Source: Pseudalgibacter alginicilyticus (GTDB taxonomy: Bacteria > Bacteroidota > Bacteroidia > Flavobacteriales > Flavobacteriaceae). Taken from it: a stretch of DNA of 64,000 nt. This document shows positions 24,198 through 31,180 of this stretch, piece after piece. Where the stretch lies: contig NZ_CP012898.1 of the NCBI RefSeq assembly GCF_001310225.1, positions 2,046,001 through 2,110,000 of the forward strand, written 5' to 3'. The notes under the pieces were generated by a model that saw only the letters and a program-made list of their open reading frames with translations, was not told the DNA's origin and searched no databases. Numbering within the stretch: the stretch's first letter is position 1; each line of letters starts with the position of its first letter. The translations under genes and the position numbers were made by a program.

Positions 24198-25385
24198 TTA
24201 ACTGTTCTTAGCATAATTGTCATTTAGTAATTTTATGTCAGATTTATATAATGGATAATATTTTTTAATGGTTTTTAAATTAAGACCAGTTATAGACCTA
24301 ATACCTTTCTGAGTAATTTTACCCATAGTTTCAAAGTCCCAATCATAAATTGCATTTTCAATTTTAATCTTTGAATTCTCCGTTCTTCCTGCGTTAATAA
24401 GTCTCATCATTTCACTCTTCCTCTGAGAAACATTTAGTTGATAATCTTTATTATAAACAAACCTTCGAGTTTTATTCATAATGGGAGCAAAGTTTTTTAT
24501 TTCCATGACACTTTCAACAATTTTCCTTATTTTAAAATTATGTAGCGGTGGATGGCATTGCTCCTGATTTACAATCTTTAATAAATTGTATAGTGTTTTA
24601 AAATTAACTTTAGGATTTAGTGCTCTTACTTGATAAGCATATCCGCATAACCCATTATTCCTATACCCCTCTTGGTAACCTCCAAATGGGATATAAGCAT
24701 CTGCATACTTAATTTTCTGTTTAAAATCATAAATAACCTCTCCATCAAATTCAATATTCTCGATAAGTTCGTCAAGGTTGTCAAATCTCAGATTATGAAA
24801 TTCAGAGCCCATTACAGTCCCTATAGTCTTTTTAGTTTTTTTAGTACTGTACTGGTCTTTTTTCGAAATAGCCAAAAATGTATTAGAAGTATTATTTAAA
24901 TATAAATCTGGGTCATAGGATAGTACATTTACTTGAGTAGCTTTTCTAGCTCCATTGTCGCTATGAATGCTTAGCTCTCTACTGATTTCATTATAGGTAT
25001 AAGAGAAATTAGCTTTATTTAATCCATTTACTTTTACGAGCACTCCTCGCCCATGTCCTGACAAGGAAACCCAAGAAGCAAATATTAAAGGGTTGCCTAG
25101 TTCAATTTCTAAGTTGTTATCAATATCCAAATAGATATAACCAGATGCCTCATTAATTGTATCATTACTCCTAATTTTATTAAATGTGAAGTTTAACGAA
25201 TAGCAAGGAAGATTCGTTTGCTTAAACAAGGTATAGTTCTCCTTGTTAGATTTATAAATCTCTCTAGCTTCTAATACCTTATTGGCATAATCTTCACCAC
25301 TTTTTATCTGGTATAGAAATTCTTCAGGTGACACGAAACCCTCTACTAAATCGGATGATTTTATGCTTGGAAAATAATTAAACAT
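24198..25385 (-). CDS. Primase-like protein (VirE-N/BT4734-type with PriCT-like tail)
   Basis: A protein of about 395 aa. The N-terminal half resembles the VirE-N/BT4734 domain of Bacteroidota mobile elements, related to archaeo-eukaryotic primases: GYIYLDIDNN supplies a D-x-D motif (metal site), WVSLSGHGRGVLVKV the S/G/H-rich second motif, and LSYDPDLYLN a third. The C-terminal half has YRNNGLCGYAYQVRALNP followed by PPLHNFKIRKIVESV, typical of a PriCT domain. The start at 25385 overlaps the preceding gene's stop by 8 bp and has a perfect AAGGAGG Shine-Dalgarno, rare in this phylum. I infer a role in replication or maintenance of the excised element. No helicase domain is attached. Confidence 0.78.
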   Translation of the reverse strand: MFNYFPSIKSSDLVEGFVSPEEFLYQIKSGEDYANKVLEAREIYKSNKENYTLFKQTNLPCYSLNFTFNKIRSNDTINEASGYIYLDIDNNLEIELGNPLIFASWVSLSGHGRGVLVKVNGLNKANFSYTYNEISRELSIHSDNGARKATQVNVLSYDPDLYLNNTSNTFLAISKKDQYSTKKTKKTIGTVMGSEFHNLRFDNLDELIENIEFDGEVIYDFKQKIKYADAYIPFGGYQEGYRNNGLCGYAYQVRALNPKVNFKTLYNLLKIVNQEQCHPPLHNFKIRKIVESVMEIKNFAPIMNKTRRFVYNKDYQLNVSQRKSEMMRLINAGRTENSKIKIENAIYDWDFETMGKITQKGIRSITGLNLKTIKKYYPLYKSDIKLLNDNYAKNS

Positions 25386-25668
25386 TACAACCTCCTTCCA
25401 TTGCATCATCAATATCTTTTCTTTTATAATATACCCTACTACCAATTTTTGTAGCTCGTAAAACACCATTCTTATTATACTTCCATAATGTTGCATAACT
25501 GACCTTTAATAAGTCCTTAGCCTCTTCTCTAGTAAAATACTCCTTATCTTCTCTTGGTTTCTTTTGAACAATAGAATCCTTCTTTTCTAAAAGGGACAAT
25601 ATCTCTTTTCTAAATACTTCAAAAAACTCCTCAGTAGTCATTTGAAAAATATGCTTCTTATTACTCAT
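25378..25668 (-). CDS. Excisionase-like helix-turn-helix protein
   Basis: A 96-aa protein with a MerR/HTH_17-type domain in the second half: EYFTREEAKDLLKVSYATLWKYNKNGVLRATKIGSRVYYKRKDIDDAM. This is the layout of excisionases of integrated elements in Bacteroidota, where residues R-A-x-K-I-G contact DNA. The first half is a charged helix. It overlaps the primase-like gene by 8 bp and lies on the same strand as the integrase, which starts about 1.8 kb to the right and is transcribed towards it. An AACAAATAGTT motif lies 23 bp upstream of its start. It probably controls excision, replication or both. Confidence 0.82.
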   Translation of the reverse strand: MSNKKHIFQMTTEEFFEVFRKEILSLLEKKDSIVQKKPREDKEYFTREEAKDLLKVSYATLWKYNKNGVLRATKIGSRVYYKRKDIDDAMEGGCNV

Positions 25669-25690
25669 AATATTTACTTTTTAAATGTTG

Positions 25691-25701
25691 AACAAATAGT
25701 T
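25691..25701 (+). promoter_or_regulatory. AACAAATAGTT motif, copy 2 (candidate operator of excisionase gene)
   Basis: Within TGAAC-AAATA-GTTCA (25689-25703), a perfect inverted repeat with a 5-bp spacer, located just upstream of the start at 25668. The same core is at 12005-12015 next to the XRE gene. Confidence 0.4.
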
Positions 25702-25824
25702 CAGAATTTTTCTAAACCTTAAAAAGTTAATTGCGCACTAATAACTTGAAGACATAATTAATATTTTTAAATGCTAAAAACAACGACTTTAAAAACTTTA
25801 ACAAATTGACAGTCAGCAACTTAA

Positions 25825-25961
25825 ATTAACTAATTCAAACCAAATGAAGATTACACAACTATTTGTTTTTCAGATATTTAAAAGAAACAATAAATTAACT
25901 AATATGGTTTTTGGATTAACTAATCTAACCTTTTTAACATTTGGGCAATGAATTAGCTAAT
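25825..25961. repeat. Four ATTArCTAAT motifs
   Basis: Copies at 25825, 25894, 25915 and 25952 (three ATTAACTAAT and one ATTAGCTAAT). A fifth is at 11660-11669 at the other island end. The spacings are 69, 21 and 37 bp. The arms ATTA/TAAT are inverted, so each is a small palindrome. Confidence 0.45.
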
Positions 25962-26041
25962 TCAATAAAAATCATGAAGGTTTTTACGTGTTAAATTTTG
26001 TTGATTCTTCTAGTTGACATATTTCCACTAGTAAAAGTCAC

Positions 26042-26067
26042 AAAAAAAAGGACTAATATTTAGTCCT
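26042..26067 (-). terminator. Intrinsic terminator of the integrase gene
   Basis: Stem AGGACTAA (26049-26056)/TTAGTCCT (26060-26067) with loop tat, followed on the minus strand by eight T. It lies 36 bp downstream of the integrase stop. Confidence 0.85.
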
Positions 26068-26103
26068 CTTTTGGTTATTATCGCATATGAATTTTGGAAA
26101 CTT

Positions 26104-27444
26104 CTAAACAGGAATACATGAATTTTGGAATGCTTCTGTAGAAGTTATTTGAGAAGCTCTTTCCACCTTGGGGTTGCGAATATATTTCATGAATTCCGTA
26201 AGCGTAGAATGACCGCTAAGTTCCATAATAGAGTGGACAGGAACTCCTGCCTTAAATTTTAAAGTACAAAATGTTCTCCTTGCTGTGTGCCCCATTATTA
26301 ACTGATGCTTAATAATATTCTTTTTCTTTCGCTTTCCTCCTCTGGTGATTTCAACTTTAATTTCTTCATCAATTTTAGCTTTTTTACCAACTATTTTAAT
26401 ATAATCATTAAGCTTTTGTTCGGTAATTTTGGGAGGTAACTTGCCTTTATATCTTTGATTCATAATGGCTTCAATAACAGGAGTAATTTTACACCAAACC
26501 GTCTTATCTGTTTTCTCTTGCCTAATCTTTATATATCTTTCATTTCCACGAATCTCAATTTCATGTTCCCGTAAATTATGATAATCACTGATACGTTGAC
26601 CAATTTCGCTGCCTATAATAAAAACATCTCTTGCTAACTCCAAATGAGGTGTTTTACTTAAATCTAGTTCATATATCCTCTTGAGTTCATCAATTTCTAA
26701 GTGAATTGCTTTAGTTTCTTCTGTATGAACCTTAAACCTCTTATATTTCAAATTAGCATGATATTCATCCGCTAAAGCTGCTCCCATAAGAACTTTCAGG
26801 TTCTTGATTTGTTTCCCAATAGTGTTGAGCGAATAATGCCTTTTCTCCTTTTTACTAAACTGATATGTTTTAGAATTCATATGTTCAATAAAATCAGAAT
26901 AGAATTCACTGTCTAAGTCAAAATCTAAAATACGTTCAAAATCATTCTCAAAATCCTTTAAATGACCTAAAGTCTGTTCATAAGATTTTACTGTAGCATT
27001 TTTATATCCTGTTTTAGGTTTAGGGAGTTCTTTTTCCTTTTGTTTAATATGCTTTTCTATAAATGGTATTAAAGTTTTTATTTCGTCTTCATCCCCTTCA
27101 ATCACTTCTTCCTTCTCATTTCTAAAATCATCTAAACAAGCTTTCATAATAGGATTGGTAAGTGGAATTTGGTTGGAATCACAGTCTTCAACAAACTCTT
27201 TTAGTATACGAGTTAAATCATCAATTCTATCATTTATAATTTTTGCATTAGTAACTGCACGAACATTTTTAACCCTTCCCTTGTCTACAACCCAATAGTT
27301 TGGATTGACTGAATAACCTATAGAATACTTAAACCGCTTCTTTCTTCCGTATGAATAATCAAGGAATATTGGTTTCTCTGGTTTGGTGGATGCTTTAAGC
27401 CTAAATACTGGTTCAGCTCCTTTTGTTCGTCTGGATTGAATCAT
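26104..27444 (-). CDS. Tyrosine-type site-specific integrase
   Basis: A 446-aa tyrosine recombinase that joins the island to tRNA-Phe. The catalytic residues are all present: Arg284 (EIGQRISDY), His386 and Arg389 (MGHTARRTF), His412 (ELSGHS) and the nucleophile Tyr421 (EFMKYIR). The N-terminus (FLDYSYGRKKRFKYSIGYSVNPNYWVVDKGRVKN) is the arm-binding domain typical of Bacteroidota integrases, followed by a SAM-like core-binding domain at about 125-230. It is the outermost gene at the right end and points inward. Its promoter lies among the GGGACAACATT repeats, so binding there could repress it. Confidence 0.95.
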   Translation of the reverse strand: MIQSRRTKGAEPVFRLKASTKPEKPIFLDYSYGRKKRFKYSIGYSVNPNYWVVDKGRVKNVRAVTNAKIINDRIDDLTRILKEFVEDCDSNQIPLTNPIMKACLDDFRNEKEEVIEGDEDEIKTLIPFIEKHIKQKEKELPKPKTGYKNATVKSYEQTLGHLKDFENDFERILDFDLDSEFYSDFIEHMNSKTYQFSKKEKRHYSLNTIGKQIKNLKVLMGAALADEYHANLKYKRFKVHTEETKAIHLEIDELKRIYELDLSKTPHLELARDVFIIGSEIGQRISDYHNLREHEIEIRGNERYIKIRQEKTDKTVWCKITPVIEAIMNQRYKGKLPPKITEQKLNDYIKIVGKKAKIDEEIKVEITRGGKRKKKNIIKHQLIMGHTARRTFCTLKFKAGVPVHSIMELSGHSTLTEFMKYIRNPKVERASQITSTEAFQNSCIPV

Positions 27445-27460
27445 AGAAGAAATCTTTCTG

Positions 27461-27468
27461 CAAAGATA
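27461..27468 (-). promoter_or_regulatory. -7 box of the integrase gene
   Basis: On the minus strand TATCTTTG matches TAnnTTTG and lies 17 bp upstream of the integrase ATG at 27444. The GGGACAACATT pair starts 8 bp further upstream, over the -33 region. Confidence 0.5.
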
Positions 27469-27475
27469 ACTAAAA

Positions 27476-27498
27476 GGGACAACATTAGGGACAACATT
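27476..27498 (+). repeat. Right pair of GGGACAACATT repeats (candidate integrase arm site)
   Basis: Copies at 27476-27486 and 27488-27498, period 12, same orientation as the pair at 11382-11404. They overlap the integrase promoter region. Confidence 0.6.
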
Positions 27499-27610
27499 TT
27501 TAAATTTAGATAAGTTAAATAAATTTATTTAAATTCAAAAACCCTATATTTACAGTACATTACAGATGTTTTAAAATTTATCAAATCTCACTAAATAATT
27601 TATTGTAGTA

Positions 27611-27623
27611 CTGGAGGTACCAC
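27611..27623 (+). repeat. attR, 13-bp core repeat
   Basis: CTGGAGGTACCAC, identical to 11309-11321 in the tRNA-Phe gene. It restores nothing else of the tRNA; the sequence on its left is island DNA. Confidence 0.88.
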
Positions 27624-27625
27624 AA

Positions 27626-27660
27626 AAAAATCCCGAAACTTTAATGTTTACGGGATTTTT
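27626..27660 (+). terminator. Displaced native terminator of tRNA-Phe
   Basis: AAAAATCCCG (27626-27635) pairs with CGGGATTTTT (27651-27660), with an inner AAAC/GTTT helix. It follows attR by 2 bp, so before integration it would have terminated the tRNA transcript. Confidence 0.75.
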
Positions 27661-27828
27661 TGTTTTATTGAAACTAACAATGCCTAATATCTTTTTCACA
27701 AAACCTGTGTAACAACACAAACTCTACTTATTATATAGCTAATTAATAAATCCTTATTTTTAGCATTTAATTTTTACAAATTAATCCTAAAAGATAAAAT
27801 TAGTAAAAAAATCCATACAGTTCAATCA
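27661..27828. other. Chromosomal intergenic region after the island
   Basis: AT-rich leader of the receptor gene at 27829. I see no clear -7/-33 pair or repeat in it. Confidence 0.4.
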
Positions 27829-30228
27829 ATGATGACAAACAAACAACTTAAAAACAGCCTTTCAATTTTAACCTTGCTATTTTCAATGTGTTTTCTGAAT
27901 GCACAAACCCTTAAAGACATTGAAATCATAGGTGTAGTTTTAGATAAAAACACCAAACAGCCTATAGAATCTGCCACTATTTTAATTGCTGACAATAAAA
28001 CACTCAACCCTATTCATGGAAGCACAACAAACTCAAACGGGAGCTTTTCATTAACAACAAATGCTACTAATTTTTATATAGAAGTTAGTTTTATAGGTTA
28101 TAAAAAAAGTATTTTCAACAAGCCTAAAAACACAACTAAACTTATTGATTTAAAAACTATTTATTTGGAGGAAGATCTTGAAAGTTTATCTGAAGTCACT
28201 ATTATAGCTGAAAAATCGACTACCGAATTCCGATTAGACAAACGTATTTTTAATGTGGGAAGCGATTTGGCTTCTTCAGGATCTAGTGCTTTGGAAGTAT
28301 TAAATAATGTTCCTTCTGTAAATGTAGATATTGAAGGACAGATAAGTCTAAGAGGAAGCCAAGGAGTTCAAATATTAATTAACGGTAAACCTTCTGTATT
28401 AGCTAGTGGCGATGGCAATAACGCTTTAGGCACTATAACAGCAGAAATGATAGAAAAAATAGAAGTAGTAACAAACCCGTCTGCAAAATATGATGCCGAA
28501 GGCACCTCAGGCATATTAAATATTATTTTAAAAAAAGATCAAAAAAAAGGCATAAATGGTTCGGTTTCTGTCAATATAGGAGATCCTAGTTCGCAAAGTT
28601 TTGGACTCAGCATCAATCGAAGAACAGAAAATCTTAATATTTTCAGTCAGTTAGGTTTAGGGAAAAGAACGTTTCCTAGATATACGGATGGCACAAATTA
28701 TAATGTAATAAACGATGAGCTTATTACCAACAACAGTTACAATGAAATGCGCGAAAAATTTTATAATTTTCTTTTAGGATCAGACTTTTTTTTAAATGAA
28801 AATAACGTAATAACGCTATCTGTAAATTATGCTTATGAGAAGGAAGATACACCAGGAACTAACAACTACAGTCGTTTTGACGAGAACAACAATTTAACTG
28901 ACCAATGGCAAAGAACAGAGTTTACACTCGCAGATAACCCTAAGTGGGGTTACGAATTACAATACAAGAAGGATTTTGACAATCATGAAGATCATGATTT
29001 ATTATTTTCTGCTATTGGATCTTCCTTTAGTAAAGATTCTGAATCAGATTTTGAAGATATTGTTTCTCTTGGAAGCTACACTGAAAACGGACAAGAAAAA
29101 AATTTAACGGATTATGGTAGGTTGGAATATACTTTTAAATTAGACTACACACGTCCCTTTTCAGAAAAATACACTTTGGAAACGGGAGCCCAATATTATA
29201 TTCAAGATGTGTTTAACGATTATGAAGTACAAAATTTTGTAACCAATTCATGGGTAAGTGACCCAAACCTTACTAACGTATTTGAATACAATCAAAATGT
29301 ACTCGGACTTTATGCTACTACAAGCTATGAAGACGAAAAATGGGGCTTAAAACTTGGGGCAAGACTTGAAAACACGGATTTAAAAACGCTATTAGAAACC
29401 ACTAATGAAAAGCGAAATCAAAATTATTCCAATCTATTTCCTAGCGTTCACACATCGTACAAAATATCCGAAACACTATCCTTGCAAGCTGGATACTCAA
29501 AACGTATCAACAGACCCGGTTTGAGAGAATTAAATCCATTTTCTGTAAGACGTGATAATTTCAATATTTCACAAGGAAACCCTGATTTAGACCCCGAGTT
29601 TACAGATTCCTATGAAATAACCAGTATTATGAAAATTGGAGATGTATCTTTAAATTTAGGAGTTTATCATCGTTACACTACCGATGTGATTGAAGAAACC
29701 ATTACTTATATGGATGACATTAGCACAAGAATGCCTTTAAATATTGGAACGAACAACGTATCTGGCATTGAATTTAACGGAAAATATTCGCCCGCAAATT
29801 GGGCTACATTTAGCGCGGATGCTAATTTTAATTTTTTTAAAAGAAAAGGAGAATTTGAAGGGACTTCCTTCAATTTTACTGGTGATTTATGGTCTTCTAA
29901 ATTAAATTCTCAATTTAAACTTCCAGCTGGTATTGAATTTGAAATTACTGGAAACTACCGCTCACCATATAAAGGCGTTATTGAAAACCGTGGCGAAGAA
30001 ATTTATGCCGATGCAGGCATTAGAAAAAAAGTATTTAAAGGAAAGGTTATAATAAATCTAAGTGCTCAAGATGTATTTGCTTCAAGAAAATTTATTAGTT
30101 CTACCACTCAATCTAATTATATTTTAAATAGAAACAGTACCCGTGGCAGATTTATTACTCTTGGTGTAAGTTATGGCTTTGGAAAAGGTGAGGCTATGGA
30201 GTTTTCTGGACAAAGAAGACGATTTTAA
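27829..30228 (+). CDS. Outer-membrane beta-barrel receptor, TonB-dependent-receptor-like
   Basis: A 799-aa outer-membrane protein. It has a signal peptide ending LNAQ, a carboxypeptidase-D-like regulatory domain (about 30-120: IIGVVLDKNTKQPIESATI, TTNSNGSFSL), a plug domain with SGSSALEVLNNVPSVNVDIEGQISLRGSQGVQILINGKPS, and a long barrel. This is the outer-membrane-beta-barrel family close to TonB-dependent receptors; the barrel ends FITLGVSYGFGKGEAMEFSGQRRRF rather than the classical aromatic-terminal residue pattern. No SusD partner is next to it, so a SusC-type glycan role is not indicated. The ATG at 27832 is an equally possible start. The gene begins about 200 bp beyond attR. Confidence 0.85.
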   Translation: MMTNKQLKNSLSILTLLFSMCFLNAQTLKDIEIIGVVLDKNTKQPIESATILIADNKTLNPIHGSTTNSNGSFSLTTNATNFYIEVSFIGYKKSIFNKPKNTTKLIDLKTIYLEEDLESLSEVTIIAEKSTTEFRLDKRIFNVGSDLASSGSSALEVLNNVPSVNVDIEGQISLRGSQGVQILINGKPSVLASGDGNNALGTITAEMIEKIEVVTNPSAKYDAEGTSGILNIILKKDQKKGINGSVSVNIGDPSSQSFGLSINRRTENLNIFSQLGLGKRTFPRYTDGTNYNVINDELITNNSYNEMREKFYNFLLGSDFFLNENNVITLSVNYAYEKEDTPGTNNYSRFDENNNLTDQWQRTEFTLADNPKWGYELQYKKDFDNHEDHDLLFSAIGSSFSKDSESDFEDIVSLGSYTENGQEKNLTDYGRLEYTFKLDYTRPFSEKYTLETGAQYYIQDVFNDYEVQNFVTNSWVSDPNLTNVFEYNQNVLGLYATTSYEDEKWGLKLGARLENTDLKTLLETTNEKRNQNYSNLFPSVHTSYKISETLSLQAGYSKRINRPGLRELNPFSVRRDNFNISQGNPDLDPEFTDSYEITSIMKIGDVSLNLGVYHRYTTDVIEETITYMDDISTRMPLNIGTNNVSGIEFNGKYSPANWATFSADANFNFFKRKGEFEGTSFNFTGDLWSSKLNSQFKLPAGIEFEITGNYRSPYKGVIENRGEEIYADAGIRKKVFKGKVIINLSAQDVFASRKFISSTTQSNYILNRNSTRGRFITLGVSYGFGKGEAMEFSGQRRRF

Positions 30229-30267
30229 CGTTAATACCTTTAGCTAAAAAAATTACTATATAATATA

Positions 30268-30298
30268 CTAAACCTCTCAAAAAAATTGAGAGGTTTAG
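30268..30298. terminator. 13-bp hairpin between convergent genes
   Basis: CTAAACCTCTCAA (30268-30280) and TTGAGAGGTTTAG (30286-30298) with a 5-nt A loop. It has no long T-run but sits between the receptor and usp stops, as a bidirectional terminator would. Confidence 0.6.
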
Positions 30299-30334
30299 TG
30301 GCATTCTAAAAAAGTTAGTCACTCTCTATAAATA

Positions 30335-31168
30335 CTATATCTTAAAAGTTAGAACAGGTAAGGTGGAATGATTGGCTACATCCTCCCCTATACTTCCAAC
30401 AAAAAAACGAGACAACCCTGTACGACCATGTGTTGGAACCACAATTAAATCAGCTCCTATTTTATTAGAAAAATTAAGAATACCGTCCTCAACAGTATAA
30501 TCACATACATAATGTACATTTTTCATTCTATCTAATTTTTTATCTGCTTTCATAAAAAAGTTGACTGCTAATTTTTCAATTTCAACAGTACTTTTAAATC
30601 TATCAGTAGCTAAATTAACATGAACCAAATACAATTTATCAGCAATGTTTTTAAACATAGCTACTGTATTTAAATAAGGCTTAATAGATTCTTCTGAAAA
30701 ATCACAAGCAAGCACTACAACTTCAAAATTAATATCAGCCACATTATTTTTAACTACCAATACTGGAATATTAGCTGTACGTACAACACGTTCTGTATTG
30801 GATCCTACAAACATATCAGTTACTCCATTGGTACCCTGAGAGCCCATTATAATAATATCAGCCTTATACTTTAAAGCAACGTCGTTTACTTCACTAAACA
30901 CCTTAAAATGTTTAACAAGTGGAGTTACTTTAACACCTTTTAGATAAGGCTTATCTAAAAAAGTTTCAAACTTCTGCTCTGCTAATTTATAGAAAAACAT
31001 GGTTTTTTGGTTTTGCTCAATTCCAGATGCTGTCAATAAAATATCAGACATTTCTAGCATATGTAATGCTAAAATTTCTGCATCATTTCTTTTAGCTAAA
31101 TCAGCTGCTGTTTTTAAAGCATATTCTGAATGCTCTGAAAAATCAATGGGTACAATAATTTTTTTCAT
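30335..31168 (-). CDS. Universal stress protein, tandem UspA
   Basis: A 277-aa protein made of two UspA domains (about 1-140 and 145-277). Domain one has IVPIDFSEHSEYALKTA and GSQGTNGVTDMFVGSNTERVVRTANIPVLVV, with the G-x2-G-x9-GS ATP-binding pattern; domain two ends with VPTHGRTGLSRFFVGSIGEDVANHSTLPVLTF. It follows hemN by 12 bp on the same strand, an arrangement seen in microaerobic or anaerobic stress clusters. The Crp/Fnr-like palindrome ahead of hemN would then control both genes. Confidence 0.9.
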   Translation of the reverse strand: MKKIIVPIDFSEHSEYALKTAADLAKRNDAEILALHMLEMSDILLTASGIEQNQKTMFFYKLAEQKFETFLDKPYLKGVKVTPLVKHFKVFSEVNDVALKYKADIIIMGSQGTNGVTDMFVGSNTERVVRTANIPVLVVKNNVADINFEVVVLACDFSEESIKPYLNTVAMFKNIADKLYLVHVNLATDRFKSTVEIEKLAVNFFMKADKKLDRMKNVHYVCDYTVEDGILNFSNKIGADLIVVPTHGRTGLSRFFVGSIGEDVANHSTLPVLTFKI

Positions 31169-31180
31169 CTTTTTATTTTT

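Larger units (their letters stand above)
25669..26041. other. Regulatory region between excisionase-like gene and integrase
   Basis: No gene is seen. The region holds four ATTArCTAAT motifs (25825-25834, 25894-25903, 25915-25924, 25952-25961) and two AACAAATAGTT motifs (25691-25701 forward, 25857-25867 inverted). These are plausible binding sites for Xis or the XRE regulator. Confidence 0.5.
11309..27623. mobile_element. Integrated genomic island at tRNA-Phe with type I restriction-modification cargo
   Basis: The interval is flanked by a 13-bp direct repeat of the tRNA-Phe 3' end (11309-11321 and 27611-27623). A tyrosine integrase gene lies at the right end pointing inward, with an excisionase-like gene and a primase-like gene next to it, and an XRE regulator at the left end. 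Paired GGGACAACATT motifs lie 61 bp inside the left repeat and 113 bp inside the right one, as expected for integrase arm sites of a single attP. I see no relaxase or type IV secretion genes, so it is either a non-conjugative integrative element or depends on a helper. The displaced native terminator of the tRNA is at 27626-27660. The cargo is a type I restriction-modification locus plus unknown genes. Confidence 0.9.

Noticed and set aside
25825-25961. CRISPR-like array from the repeated ATTAACTAAT
   Set aside because: The repeats are 10 bp and irregularly spaced (69, 21, 37 bp), with no cas genes. They are better explained as binding sites.
15450-27682. 14-bp identity TGAAACTAACAATG at 15450-15463 and 27669-27682
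   Set aside because: Repeats of this length are expected by chance in 64 kb of AT-rich DNA, and their location has no structural meaning.
27829-30228. SusC-type polysaccharide utilisation locus
   Set aside because: No SusD-like gene, glycoside hydrolase or sensor lies next to the receptor.
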